Source: Echinometra lucunter
Taxonomy: Eukaryota; Echinodermata; Echinoidea; Camarodonta; Echinometridae
Length of the DNA: 64,000 nt
Assembly: GCA_029962745.1 (NCBI GenBank)
Contig: CM057156.1
Location: forward strand, 32,742,027 to 32,806,026
Reading direction: 5' to 3'
Notes under the pieces: model-generated
What the model was told of the DNA's origin: nothing
The model's database searches: none
What the model saw: only the letters and a program-made list of their open reading frames with translations
Made by a program: the position numbers and the translations under genes
Part shown: piece by piece, positions 1 through 10,429 of the stretch
Numbering within the stretch: position 1 is the first letter of the stretch
How the letters are laid out: every line of letters begins with the position of its first letter

Positions 1-360
1 CCAAAGATGAAGAAATCGTTTTCGAGGCAGTGAAGTAATAAACTATGATCGATAGTGTCAAAAGCAGCTGTATAGTCCAGGAGGACTAACACTGCTTCAT
101 TTCCCTTGTCTACGGCCAGAAGAAGATCATTTAAAAGTTTAACCAAGGCAGTTTCTGTGGAATGATGGTTTCGATATGCAGACTGAAATACAGGAAACAT
201 GCCGGATCTTTCAAGATAAACTTTGAGTTGTGATGACACAATCCTCTCCAGGACCTTGCCCAAAAAAGGAAGATTAGCAATGGGTCTGTAATTATTCAGT
301 CTATTTGGGTCAAGTGTAGGCTTCTTGAGAAGAGGAAGAAGTAGAGATGTACCACCTTAT
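1..360 (-). mobile_element. LINE reverse transcriptase fragment (CR1/L2/Jockey-like), runs off left edge
   Basis: On the minus strand one open frame reads through to the window start. It contains typical non-LTR retrotransposon reverse transcriptase motifs: NYRPIANLPFLGKVLERIV, then FQSAYR, HSTETALVKLLNDLL, and LLDYTAAFDTIDH, which holds the first catalytic aspartate. The order and spacing match the finger/palm part of CR1/L2/Jockey-type RTs. The YxDD box would lie beyond the left edge. Upstream homology ends near 360 at an in-frame stop, so this is a truncated copy. It lies in a HAUS1 intron, antisense to the gene. Confidence 0.85.
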
Positions 361-394
361 GGATCTGTTATGACTATAGTAGAGCCCTGTGATA

Positions 395-800
395 TATTTG
401 TGTTAATAGTTTACTAAGACTGTTATAGAACCAGTGTCTCAAGGTCAAAGGTCACAAGGTCAGTGAACTTTCTGTAAAGCCCTGTAATGACTAACTTTTT
501 CTAGATTTGAGGTAGAATCACAAAATTCATACCATCTGATAAGATTTGGGGTATTACTTCAAAGGTCACAGAGGTCAATTTACAAAATTTCTGGTGTTAG
601 TCTCATTAACATGATATCTCAAGAACCCTTTGAGGTATGAACTTCAAACTTGATGCTAGTTTATATACATGTAACCATAGGAAGACAATCTGATTAGATT
701 AGAGGGGGTATGTAGGGTTAAGGGTCATAGGGTCAGTATGCATGAAATTTAAGAATTTTTTGTTTTGTGGCACTGTATTTTAACTTTATATGCATGACTA
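395..800. repeat. Dispersed AGGTCA-rich repeat, copy 1
   Basis: AT-rich repeat with the phrases AAGGTCAAAGGTCACA, ATATCTCAAGAACC, TTTGAGGTATGAACTTCAAA and CATAGGAAGACAATCTGATT. The same phrases recur at 5555-5860 and 30990-32200. It ends within about 50 bp of the HAUS1 acceptor at 850. Monomers are degenerate and roughly 140-160 bp apart where they are tandem. Confidence 0.75.
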
Positions 801-850
801 CAAGAAGACAAAGTTATCAGACTTCTTGGTTGCCTTGTTTTAAATTTCAG

Positions 851-985
851 TTATTATCTAGCAATGATGGATCTAACAAAGGAGTTGATAGCATTGGAAG
901 ACAAACGACAAGAAGAAAGTCTTTCAAACCAGAAGCTTTTCAACAAGACCAAGATGGCTATGGTTAAAACAGATTCCTTGAAGAA
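851..985 (+). CDS. HAUS1: HAUS1 internal exon (augmin coiled-coil subunit)
   Basis: First HAUS1 exon in the window. HAUS1 is a subunit of the augmin (HAUS) complex, which recruits gamma-tubulin ring complexes to existing spindle microtubules so that new ones branch from them. The exon follows a TTTCAG acceptor (AG at 849-850) and ends at AA|GTGAGT. Its first base completes a split codon; the rest encodes 44 residues including MMDLTKELIALEDKRQEE and ends phase 2. The text is charged, leucine-heptad coiled coil without cysteine. Identification rests on the joined exons, whose order and content follow vertebrate HAUS1, above all the near-identical block in the exon at 4243. Earlier exons lie left of the window. 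The ATGs at 864/867 are internal methionines. Confidence 0.85.
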
Positions 986-1541
986 GTGAGTATTTTCATT
1001 GTCATCAAAACTTTCTTGTTAGCATGTGTTCTATGATAGTCAAGGAAGTGCCATTGTCAGAACCATGTTGCCCTTTAGTGTCAACATGTCGGTGTAAAAA
1101 AAGCCTGATGTGATGTCAAGACTGTGTAAACATGATATTTAGGACAGAGTGAAGATAATCCCACAGTTAGTATTATTACTACACTTTACTTTATGAAAAT
1201 TGAAAATCCATGTTAGTGAAGAATCTGCCTGAAGGCCCACCTAAAGGCTTGTTCATATGTGGAAACCTAGTGAGCCAAAAAATATGCTCCATCTGTTACT
1301 TTATTATAGAGATTATGAGGTTATACAAGGTAGACTAATCTGTGTAAGCATAGAAAAGAGTGCATATTGAGCCCTAATCCGATTTCATTTCCATGTTCTT
1401 GGTTTTTATCTTATCCTTTGTTTTCTTCTTATTTTGTGTTCATGTACCTGTAGAATTGTAAGTATAGTGTGTTGGTGTTGATGTTATACAATATCATTTT
1501 CTGAAATGAATATTTGAGTCATCCTTTTTTTTTCATCACAG

Positions 1542-1665
1542 AGCTATGGTATCTTTAGAGGAACAAGCAAAGGAAGAAGGGCCAAAGCTTGAAGATAAGA
1601 TGAGACAAGCAGGGTTTTATCAGAGTAAATCAAGAGAGTACGACAACCAATTCGAGAGTCTTGAG
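1542..1665 (+). CDS. HAUS1: HAUS1 internal exon
   Basis: Follows a pyrimidine-rich tract and CACAG acceptor (AG 1540-1541) and ends at GAG|GTAGGA. Its first base completes the AA| codon of the previous exon (Lys), then 41 codons continue AMVSLEEQAKEEGPKLED and on to SREYDNQFESLE. It ends in phase 0. The content is heptad coiled coil matching the middle part of HAUS1, where the family has the segment ending just before the 'xQL..AG' stretch. It fits the exon at 2825 in frame without a stop. Confidence 0.88.
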
Positions 1666-1754
1666 GTAGGATATCTAGCCTTAATCACATTTTTCTGAAG
1701 TTGTATGAAGATGTCTGTCAGTTTGTCTGCTTTGCCAGTTAATCTTTGCTCATA

Positions 1755-2655
1755 CATACGTATGTAAACTTACTCAGAAAAACATTGGCGTAATAAAGAG
1801 AGCTAAGAGTTTTTTGCCCAAACATTCCTTGAATCTACTTTATAACAGTCTAGTGCTACCAAGATTTGATTACTGCTCTGTTGTATGGTCGAATAGATTT
1901 CAATCCCATACAACTAAGCTGCAAAAAATTCAGAAGAGGGCCGCAAGAATAATATTGAACAAAAAGTATGACACGCCGTCGGCTGATTTGTTCAAAAGTC
2001 TGAAATGGATGAGTATAGACAAACGGTTTGAGTTAAGTCGCGTTATGATGATATATAAATGCTTTCATAACTTAGCACCTTCTTACCTTCAGGTAGGCTT
2101 AATCAAGCCTAATGTTGTACATGAGCATCATACAAGGCAAATAGATAGTGGATGCTTACATGTACCAAGATTTCACACTGATTAATATAAGTGTAGCCCA
2201 ATTGTATCTTCTATATTTGAATGGAATAAGCTGGACAATTCGATAAGAAAAGCTCCCTCCATTAATTCATTTAAGAGATTGTTTAAACAAAGTTGTAACT
2301 TGTGAATAGCTCAGGCGATCATACACTACGAGGTACGTGCTTACTCTGAAATATTAACATGATTTATGCACGATGGGGCTAATCAATATTTCCCTCTTTG
2401 GTTCTGCAACTGAACTAAGTTACTGATTATGTTTATTCTACAAATGAAGTATTCGTTTGTGCCCCATCTGTTATTTCTTTGTATATCTATCTGACATTGT
2501 TATGAAATTTTGTTCTTAACTATTCTGTATATACGTTATGCATTTTGGTGTAAATATGTTCATTCAGGGCCCCATGGAAGACCACTAATTATTGGTGAAT
2601 GGGCTACCCTGACAAAGGATTAGAAATAAATGAAAATACATAAATAAATACATCA
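1755..2655 (+). mobile_element. LINE 3' end (CR1/L2-like RT C-terminus plus 3' UTR)
   Basis: Reads VIKRAKSFLPKHSLNLLYNS, then LVLPRFDYCSVVWSNR and a block with KIQKRAARIILNKKYDT, typical of the thumb and C-terminal part of CR1/L2/Jockey-type reverse transcriptases. After an in-frame TAA near 2182 the coding similarity resumes (FEWNKLDNSIRKAPSINSFK) and stops at a TGA near 2303. A 3' UTR of about 350 bp follows, ending in an AAATAAATAC-type tail next to a poly-C run. The copy is 5'-truncated, broken by a stop, and lies in the HAUS1 intron between 1665 and 2825, sense to the gene. Confidence 0.85.
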
Positions 2656-2824
2656 TACTCTTCCCCCCCCCCCCCTCCCTGATCATCAGTTTTATCAGTT
2701 TAGTTTTGAGGTTGTTCACAACATCACTTGTGAATGATGCTTTACAGTATAATGAATGTTGTACTGATATTACTGTGTTTTTCTCTATGATATTTATGAA
2801 GTGCACTATGTATATTTTTTCCAG

Positions 2825-2890
2825 GTTAAATTACGAGAGGCTGGAGTGGAACCATCTATCTATCATCAGAGTCTTGTTGAATTATCACAG
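2825..2890 (+). CDS. HAUS1: HAUS1 internal exon (66 nt)
   Basis: Short phase 0-0 exon after a TTTTTCCAG acceptor (AG 2823-2824), ending at CAG|GTATCA. Its 22 codons read VKLREAGVEPSIYHQSLVEL plus SQ. The AG.......HQSLV.LS pattern is the counterpart of the vertebrate HAUS1 segment before its last long coiled coil. It connects in frame on both sides. Confidence 0.88.
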
Positions 2891-3065
2891 GTATCACTTG
2901 CTTTTCTCTGGAAAATTTGTAAGATAACATGCAAGGGAAGTTATGTATTCAGGTATTAAAATTAAGGGAGAAATATAGGTCTCATTTTAAAACTTACAGG
3001 GCCATGCTACATTGCCTTTCGCATAAGTTGAGTTACAGCAAAAATGAAATATTGGTAGTTAACTT

Positions 3066-3552
3066 TTAAAGGGGGTACCCAATGCTGAAACAATGTTAGC
3101 TCATTTAAAAGAGCATGATTTAATTAGCAGAAAATCATCTGCCTAAAGTTTTTTAAAAAGTCGTGTTGCCAAGGAAACCCCAAAATGTGGTAAGATTTCA
3201 GGATATTTTTGACCCCTCAGCTGTGACCCAGTTTCAACTGGGTACCCACTTTGACGTCAAAATGACGTCAAAGTGGGTACCTTGTCGCGCACTTCTAGCA
3301 AAATACGCGCAAGGTATAATACATATTGTACAGTCTAGCGCGCAGGACAACTGCAATGCGTGAAGCTGGGTACCCACTTTTACGTCATACCTCATACTCA
3401 AATTTTTTGGTCAACCCTTGACTTTTTACGAGAAAATTAGCCAAAACGCATTGATTTAGATGAAAAATCATCAAATTTGTAATGTTATTCTTCTTAGAAT
3501 TCTATTCCCGATCATATATCAAAAAAAATTTACCATTGTGTAATCACTTTAA
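3066..3552 (+). mobile_element. TTAA-flanked MITE, family A, copy 1
   Basis: A 487-bp element with TTAA at both ends and imperfect inverted termini (AGGGGGTACCCAATG against AGTGATTACACAATG). Homologous copies lie at 9870-10327 and, inverted, at 62358-62846. Inside is a hairpin at 3241-3281, arms GGTACCCACTTTGACGTCA and its exact complement around AAA, containing TGACGTCA twice (3252-3259, 3263-3270). There is no transposase. TTAA ends suggest mobilisation by a piggyBac-type transposase. It sits in the HAUS1 intron between 2890 and 4243. Confidence 0.85.
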
Positions 3553-3613
3553 GAGATTGAAAGTGCGCTAATCACCTGGAAAAAAAAAATTGTACAGGTA
3601 GACAGTGTAGATT

Positions 3614-3650
3614 ACCCCCCCCCCCCCCCAAAAAAAAAAAAAAAAAAAAA
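3614..3650. repeat. Poly-C run followed by poly-A run
   Basis: About 15 C followed directly by about 21 A. One of many homopolymer G/C runs in the window, most of which border mobile-element remnants. Confidence 0.9.
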
Positions 3651-4242
3651 AACATTTCTCAGCATTCTAGTTAAGGAGTATGAAGAAAATAAAGGATAAC
3701 ATAAGACCACTTGGGTTGTATACAGAATCAAATGGCTGTTTGATGTGAACACTGTAATTCATGCCCATCCATTTGCATACATCAACTAGTGTACCTCACC
3801 TGTCGCTTTCATTTGATTGAAAGTATATTTGAACTCGTAATATCTTTTTGCAGAAGTTAAATTCACAGCTCATAGTTTGAATCCATGACATACAGAACAA
3901 AATGTCTTTTAGTGATTGGTACACTATAAGAGTTAAGAATGTTTTGATTTAGTCTTGCTATGAATATGGAGATCTGAAGTTGGTGAATTGGTCATATGTT
4001 CTTTCATTCCACACTTTACTGTACATATCACAAGAAATTTCAATCTTTTATTGTCTTTGTAATTTCTTTTTCCTCTCTACGCATTTTGATAAGTTTGTTG
4101 TTGATGCTACCATATTCTTTAAGTTATGATTTTTTTTTTTTTTTTTGGTGCAAAGAATTTTTCATAATACCGGTATATAACATTGATGGATGAAGATAAT
4201 AAAGAGAGCTAAATGATTGTTTTATTTGTTTCTTGCCTTCAG

Positions 4243-4362
4243 GAATTAGAATCGCTTGATTCCAGGCTGTCTCCTTTGAAAGCTAAACTAGATAGCTACC
4301 AGAATCTCCCTCCCAATGTATCCTTAGCAAGGGTGAAGATAGAAGAAGCTAAAAGGCAGTTG
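4243..4362 (+). CDS. HAUS1: HAUS1 internal exon (most conserved block)
   Basis: A 40-codon, phase 0-0 exon after GCCTTCAG (AG 4241-4242), ending at TTG|GTATGT. It starts ELESLDSRLSPLKAKLDSY and ends with VSLARVKIEEAKRQL. The pattern P(L)KxKL(E/D)SY..L.PN.SLA.VKIEEAKR.L is the signature block near the C-terminus of HAUS1 and is the main basis for naming the gene. The segment is part of the coiled coil that pairs with other augmin subunits. Neighbouring intron sequence has no other coding similarity. Confidence 0.93.
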
Positions 4363-5554
4363 GTATGTACCACTCCCAGATGTATTTTCTTCTTCTCAAA
4401 ATTCATTTGTGTTCATGATATATGTTTACCATATTCTACCTATATTTTATAAAAATATGAATTATTTATGGGTCAGTTATATGACTGGTATGAATTTACC
4501 CTTGATTTCTCACTGATGATAACATGACAAGGAATAAAGGAAATTACTGATTCTTTTTGGCAAACTTTAATGATATTCTCATTGCTCAGTCACAGAAATT
4601 TGGCGCATTGGATGTGTCGCATTGCGCATATTTTTAGGGTGCATAGGTTTAGTACCCAGGTAGCTTTAGGACTCTAGACCATACACAACCATGCCGATCT
4701 CTCTGCATATAAGTTTTGTGGTTCATGGAGTAGCATTTGTGTTGCGTTGTTGGATTGGAAAACCAGATGAATTGATCTGAAATCTATCATAAGGGCATTT
4801 ACAACGAGAAATAATGTATAAAGAGGATTTTTAATTTGACTGAACACGCAAAGAAGATCTTGCCTTCTCTTCAGTGAAAACTTGCTACGCCGCTGGAGCT
4901 GACGTTCAAACATTTCTGTGTACGGTGGGTTTGAGCACTGTTGTGATGTGTTGCTACTAGATTTACTGACCGTATGGTGCATGTACTTTAGATTGTCTTC
5001 TTTTTTACGTACATATCACGTTGCCTTTGATTTGATTGAGCTAAATATTAATATGGAATCATCAGGTTCAAGCTTGAATTCCTGATTGAAATTTATCAGC
5101 AAAAAAATCCAAACAAAAACAATTTGTGTGTATGACATGGGCTATCTGCTCTATCTCTTAACCTTTATCTGTCTTGTTGATGTAAATAATGTTGAAGAAT
5201 TAACAGAAACCTTGTCTGAGGTTAGGAATAAAGGGAATGGTGGCCTCATTGTGTGGCATGACATCATGTCGTACACACCTCTTCTATTCGTAGTCATTTC
5301 GAAGTCTTCTCACATGCAGAAAAGGACACCTTTAAACATGTCCAAATACACCCTTATTTATACATTTTAAGTAAAGCAAGATTTTCTTTGTATTTTTAGA
5401 TCTATGTGCATCATTTACATTTATTTGCAAATATGCCACACGGTGCGATGTTCTATTACTTTTCCCAGGAAATTTATAATGTTGTGTAAGAAATCACTGA
5501 TTTTTATATCAAAATTTTGAATTTTGAAATACTTGATTATTAATTCGTACTTCT

Positions 5555-5860
5555 GAAGGTTGGCAGCTCTAAGGTCAAAAGTCATGGACTTACAGTGGTC
5601 AACATGCATGAAATTAAAATTTGTTATCACTATATTTCCACTGTTTTGTATGCATGACAATAAGGAGAGAGTGATCAAAATTTTGGGGTTGTTAGGTCAA
5701 AAATTAAGAGTTCAATTAACATGTAATATTCATTTGTGTAATCAATAATTCAAGAACAGCTTGAGCCAGTAAGTAAACTGAATATAGGCAGAGGCATATA
5801 GAAGATGCAGTCATATTCATCTTGGAGTTATTCACTATATATGGTTTATTTCTTTTATCT
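5555..5860. repeat. Dispersed AGGTCA-rich repeat, copy 2
   Basis: Shares AAGGTCAAAAGTCA, CATGCATGAAATTAAA, TTTGTATGCATGAC, TTAACATGTAAT and AATTCAAGAACA with the array at 31930-32200, in the same order. It fills the last HAUS1 intron up to the polypyrimidine tract of the final exon. Confidence 0.75.
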
Positions 5861-5867
5861 TACGTAG

Positions 5868-5918
5868 GTTGCGATGGAAGCAGAATTGTCCAGAAACATT
5901 GACATGGTCCACATGTGA
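5868..5918 (+). CDS. HAUS1: HAUS1 terminal exon with stop codon
   Basis: Follows TTTATCTTACGTAG (AG 5866-5867) and encodes VAMEAELSRNIDMVHM, then TGA at 5916-5918. The ending (xLxxxEAEL.R..DM) matches the family C-terminus, so the protein ends where expected. The part in this window gives about 164 residues, a little over half of the usual protein of about 280. The 3' UTR end is not certain: an AATAAA lies at 7980-7985, after a GC-richer stretch and a long MITE, but no nearer one was seen. Confidence 0.88.
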   Translation, partial: VAMEAELSRNIDMVHM

Positions 5919-5957
5919 ACTGACAATTTCCCTGTTCACAATGGGCAAAAACTGTGA

Positions 5958-6315
5958 ACTGTGAACTATTAGTATTATTTGTTTGGCGTCACCTGTGCCT
6001 TGGAGGCGAAAAGCGAACTGAATCAATGTAACCCTCAGGTCTCCTCCCGATATAACTGGTTGGGGTGTGCAGGTGTACCACTACACCAGGGTTTCCCCCT
6101 GCTCTTATACGAAAAGTGCAGTGGGTTCTTAACGTGCAAAGGTGGCGGCTCTCCTCTACACGGGGCCTCCATTTAACGTCCTGTCCAAGGGACAGGTTTT
6201 TTTCCAACTGTTACATAGCCTGCGTCAGAAACAGGGAGGGGCACATTAACATACAACTAGGCTTCAGCCAGAGGCTTTACAGAGTGATCCAACTCGCCAA
6301 CTGATATAACTGCTG
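5958..6315. repeat. GC-richer tract of probable repeat origin (possible HAUS1 3' UTR)
   Basis: This 350-bp stretch is clearly richer in G+C than its surroundings and has reading frames open for 70-80 codons on both strands, none with a recognised domain. Phrases such as TTTAACGTCCTGTCCAAGGGAC look like an interspersed repeat seen in other invertebrates. That is an impression, not a match. If HAUS1 uses the AATAAA near 7980, this tract is in its 3' UTR. Confidence 0.4.
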
Positions 6316-6688
6316 GGCATCAATGAAGAATATTCCTAAGGGACTATTCAAAGGAAGGTGTATGCTATCACTTGTGCAAATGATGTCTCCCTGTACATGT
6401 TCACATATTCTATAATCCCTGAATCAATGAACTATGCCTGTTTTTCTGTATTCTATGAATATCTCCAGAGATGGATGGCCTCCAGCATGAACAGTGTTTC
6501 TTGCTCAGTTTCCCCCAAGAGCTCGACAATGAGTGGCTAATGTCATTCTTAGAATTTCTGACCTAACCATTCATTCATGTTACCGGTATATAGTTGTAGA
6601 ATCTTCTGCAAGGAATTTGTTTTTAGGATTCTTAATGCACTAGTAATTGCATAAATTTCTAGATGTTACCAGTAAATGATTATTCATA

Positions 6689-7304
6689 CTAGGTGTTTAA
6701 AAACTTTTGACACTTTTGATCTTTAGTAACTCAAAAAGCATAACTTGCATCAGCCTCATTTTTTCACATTGTTAAGTTGAAGGATGTCAAATTTATTTGG
6801 ATTAGCCTTTATCAGTTTTTCTTTATTGATATTTGTAAAATTATGCTCTGAATATTTATTTAGATTTTCACTTTTTGAAAAATTGACTTCACATACTGTG
6901 TGTGTGTGTGTGTCAATGAATTCAGATCCTGACAATTGCAATTGGGCGTTACAGCTTAAGTTCCACTGTGCAATCTTTCAACCCAGAGTCATGAATCATT
7001 AATGATTCTGGAGAGCAAAAGATTGGCAGAAATGACAGGTGCAATACACAATGGTATTGTTGTGTGCTGAATTAATTTCTGATACACACAGATTTTGAGG
7101 CCTCATTTTCCTCAAAAAGTAAAAATCTAATTAAATATTCAGAGCATTTTAAGAATATTAATGAAGGGAAATTCACAAAAAAAACCCAGTCCAAATGAAT
7201 TTGACATCCTTCAACTTTACACTGTTAAAACCTCAGTCTTTAACAAGTTTTAACTTTTGGGTTATTAATGATCAAAAGTGTCAAATGTTTTTTAAAACAT
7301 CTAG
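6689..7304. mobile_element. TA-flanked MITE with ~220-bp inverted repeats
   Basis: Ends are TA|CTAGGTGTTTAAAAA and TTTTTTAAAACATCTAG|TA. The left arm (6689-6905) and the right arm (7085-7304) are diverged inverted copies, sharing TTTGACACTTTTGATC, AAGTTGAAGGATGTCAAATT and ATGCTCTGAATATTTA. TA duplication and long inverted arms fit a Tc1/mariner-type non-autonomous element. A (TG)n run lies at the inner edge of the left arm. Confidence 0.85.
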
Positions 7305-7429
7305 TAGTTGGAAATAATAACTAGTTCATGAAGAATCGTAGGAAAGTGTACATGTAATTACTTAACATCTAGAAGTAGAAGCACATTCTAGATCATTCTG
7401 TATGTCCTGTGATACGAGCATTGTTACTA

Positions 7430-7640
7430 CCACGGCAGATCCAAGATTTTTCAAAGGGGGAGGGGAGATGCGAGTGGCTTTTTCTAGTGTCTTATACAAA
7501 AACATTTTCTCTGACTGGCAAAAAAAAAAGGGTGCTGGGCTTTTTCACTCTCAAAATTCACTGGCAGGAAAAAAAAAAGGTCATCTCCTTTTTTTTTAAA
7601 GGAAAAGAAAAGATATGCCAAGGGGAGGGGGGCACTTGAT
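7430..7640. mobile_element. Possible hAT-like remnant with G-runs
   Basis: Begins GGCAGATCCAAGATTTTTCAAAGGGGGAGGGG, the form of a widespread 'GTGGCGGATCCAGG...GGGG' invertebrate hAT-type terminus, and ends in GGGGAGGGGGGCAC. No clear target duplication was found. Confidence 0.4.
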
Positions 7641-7979
7641 TCTGTGTAGAAACATATTGAGAGTTGTCCACGAGTTATATCACCAGTAGCTATGGTAGTG
7701 TCAAAAACAAAAAAAAAATATCATATAGGAATAAGTTCCTTGTTCCATGTCCGATTTCGTTCAAATTTTGCTGATCTGTTTTATGTCTTAGCTTTGATTT
7801 AAAAACTACTGGAGTTTCCTTGGTTTCCTTTAGTGTGACTGTAAAGGATCATCTGTGAATTCTATATTTCATGATTATTCTGGACTCATAAGATCTAATT
7901 GGTCTCCCCAGTCTACTTGCCTGTTAGTCTTGACACATAATTGTTATATTTCATTACTTTGAATACTGTGAATGACATC

Positions 7980-7985
7980 AATAAA
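7980..7985 (+). promoter_or_regulatory. Candidate polyadenylation signal AATAAA
   Basis: First canonical AATAAA seen after the HAUS1 stop on the + strand. It would imply a 3' UTR of about 2 kb containing a MITE, so the assignment is weak. Confidence 0.3.
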
Positions 7986-8519
7986 ACTTAATACTTTTTA
8001 ATTATGATACATTTTGTTACTTTCTGCCTGGTCTATGTTAGATCTTGAATATTAACAAGCATTTCTTGTGAAATGTCTTGGTGTTGACTGGAGTTTAATT
8101 AAGGATTCAATGGATCATGCAGAACCTTAACTCTTTGTGCACTGGGCCTTGAACCCCTATGTGCTGAATTATTTTATTTATTTTGATAATTTCTAATACA
8201 AAGCTACAGAGTAAACAATTGCACACAAAAGCCGATCTAGGAATGTAAACAAAAGCGAATGCTGCCACCTCTGGGGGAAATCAATATATTTTGTGTAGAT
8301 ATTGTAGTCTTTTGTTATTGAGTGTGAAATGGGAACTTTACATGCAGCAAATAGTGTAGGGGTACAAACATAGACATATAATAAATTTACTAGACGAAAA
8401 GCAGCATGCACGGATATAATTACGCAAATGGCATTAGGCCCCGCCTCTTTCAGATCATTTGAAGGGGCCGGTAAGCACCCGTTATCGCCATGATATTGAT
8501 AGCACTGTTGCATTATTCA

Positions 8520-8965
8520 TATTTATACGACACCTATATAGATCCCTGTCATTTGATTGGTTGTTTGATATTCATCATTTGTCCCATTGCACTATGACGT
8601 CATCAATCGTGCAAAAGTGGCTCCATTTACCGTGCAATTTTGGATCCATACGATTTGCTCCTTTGCACGCTGGCCGAGAGCCCGGCACACTACGTACGTA
8701 AAACGCTTGCGTTTGCAGTGAACAGCGCGCTAGCGTATAGCGCTATTGATTTATTGCGATTTTATCTATTTTTAGGTGTCATATAAAACAAATAATGAAT
8801 GTTTTTTTCATTCGTGCAATGGACAGAATATTTCATTCGGTGAAAGATGAAATTATTGATCCATTCAACTCGGCTGCGCCTCGTTGAATAGATCATTTCA
8901 TCTTTCACCTCATGAAATATTCTGTCCATTGCACTCATAAACATTCATTATTTGTATAATATTGC
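8520..8965. mobile_element. Foldback element with large palindrome
   Basis: The core (about 8784-8960) is a near-perfect palindrome: arms run from CAAATAATGAATG through CAATGGACAGAATATTTCAT and GGTGAAAGATGAAAT to CCATTCAAC, then return around a short GC loop near 8875-8880. Outside it a second inverted pair, TTATACGACACCTATATAGATC near 8524 and the complement of ATCTATTTTTAGGTGTCATATAA near 8764, suggests nested elements. Sequence to about 9060 keeps an unusual CpG content (GCGC, ACGCG). Confidence 0.75.
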
Positions 8966-9869
8966 GCGTATCAATTTTATTGTGACACTTCGATTTAATG
9001 CGTATTTGTTGCGCATTTATTGTGCATTAACTGCGCATGCGGTAAGCTGACGCGTGTAATGTTTCATAACGTGTACAAACAAATGCTACTAGTTGGAAGC
9101 ATCTTACAAAATGAATTATTCATTTTTGATCATGAATATTGATGGATGCTTAGGTTGGCCTTCTAATGGATCTGGACAAAATGGCGGAGCTTTAGGGGCC
9201 TGGGTACAACTTCACGTCCAAAGAGTTGACCAAACTCTTCTGACCTTTTGATGTGTCACTGACATAATATGATTCATATTGTTGACATTTCAAAATATAT
9301 TTTTGCTGTACATATACTCCTGTATATAGTAAAAATACTTTTATATGCATCAATAAATTTGCATTTGAAATGACTTGTTTTGTATATGTAATCATTTTAG
9401 GGTTCACAACTTCATGAGCTGTCAAAGTGCTATATTTCTTGCAAGGTATTTGATTTGTTTAAGGTTGTCCCTAGGTTTTCAGCGACAACATTTCAACTTG
9501 AAAAAAGACAAATTCAGACAAGGATTTACGAGATAGAGTGTGTGTCAAAAAGAAATATTGTGGGGACATTCTTACAACATACAATATTTTGCAGAAATAA
9601 GCATGGACTTAAAAGTGATGATGGCATTTGAATGATTGAATGATGTGTGGTTGAAATAATACTCCTCAGAGGCATCAAATTAGCCTGAGAATATTTTCAG
9701 CAAGAATGCACCCCAAATTAATGACCCCATCATTTTGTTTTTATTTGAAAGACTGTCAAGACTATATTCTGCGAATTCAGTTGTTCTGCTCCGAGATTAC
9801 AGTACCACAAAGAAACATGAGTGATTAACAGATTACTATATTTAGACAAATTTTTGCCAATTTTCGCCC

Positions 9870-10327
9870 TTAAATGGGTACCCAATGCTGAAACAATGTT
9901 CATTTAAAAGAGCATGATTTCATTAGCAGAAAATCATCTGCCTAAAGTTTTTTAAAAAGTCGTGTTGCCAAGGAAACCCCCAAATGCGGTAAGATTTCAG
10001 GATAGTTTTGACCCCTCAGCTGTGACCCAGTTTCAAAATGACTTCAAAGTGGGTACCATGTCGCACAATTCTAGCAAAATGTGCGCAAGGTATAATACAT
10101 ATTGTACAGTCTAGCGCGCAGCACAACTGCAATGCACGAAGCTGGGTACCCACTTTTACGTCGTACCTCATACTCAAATTTTTTGGTCAACTCTTGACTT
10201 TTTATGAGAAAATTAGCCAAAATGCATTGATTTCGATTGAATATCATCAAATTTTTAATGTTATTCTTCTTAGAATTCTATTCTCGATCATATATCAAAA
10301 AAATTTACCATTATGTAATCACTTTAA
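9870..10327 (+). mobile_element. TTAA-flanked MITE, family A, copy 2
   Basis: A 458-bp homologue of 3066-3552 with TTAA at both ends. Compared with copy 1 it has lost about 23 bp between two CAA triplets, removing the first arm of the internal hairpin (CAGTTTCAA joins directly to AATGACTTCAAAGTGGG). The remaining site is mutated to TGACTTCA. Confidence 0.85.
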
Positions 10328-10429
10328 GGCTTATCAAGCAAGTGAAATTTGGGAAAAAATACGACATATTCATAACAAAGATGCATCATGCAACCACAAA
10401 TGCATCCTCGCATCTCTTCTTTACTGTGG

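Noticed and set aside
5979..6304. Frames on both strands after the HAUS1 stop
   Set aside because: HAUS1 ends at the expected C-terminus; these frames overlap one another and look like an interspersed repeat.
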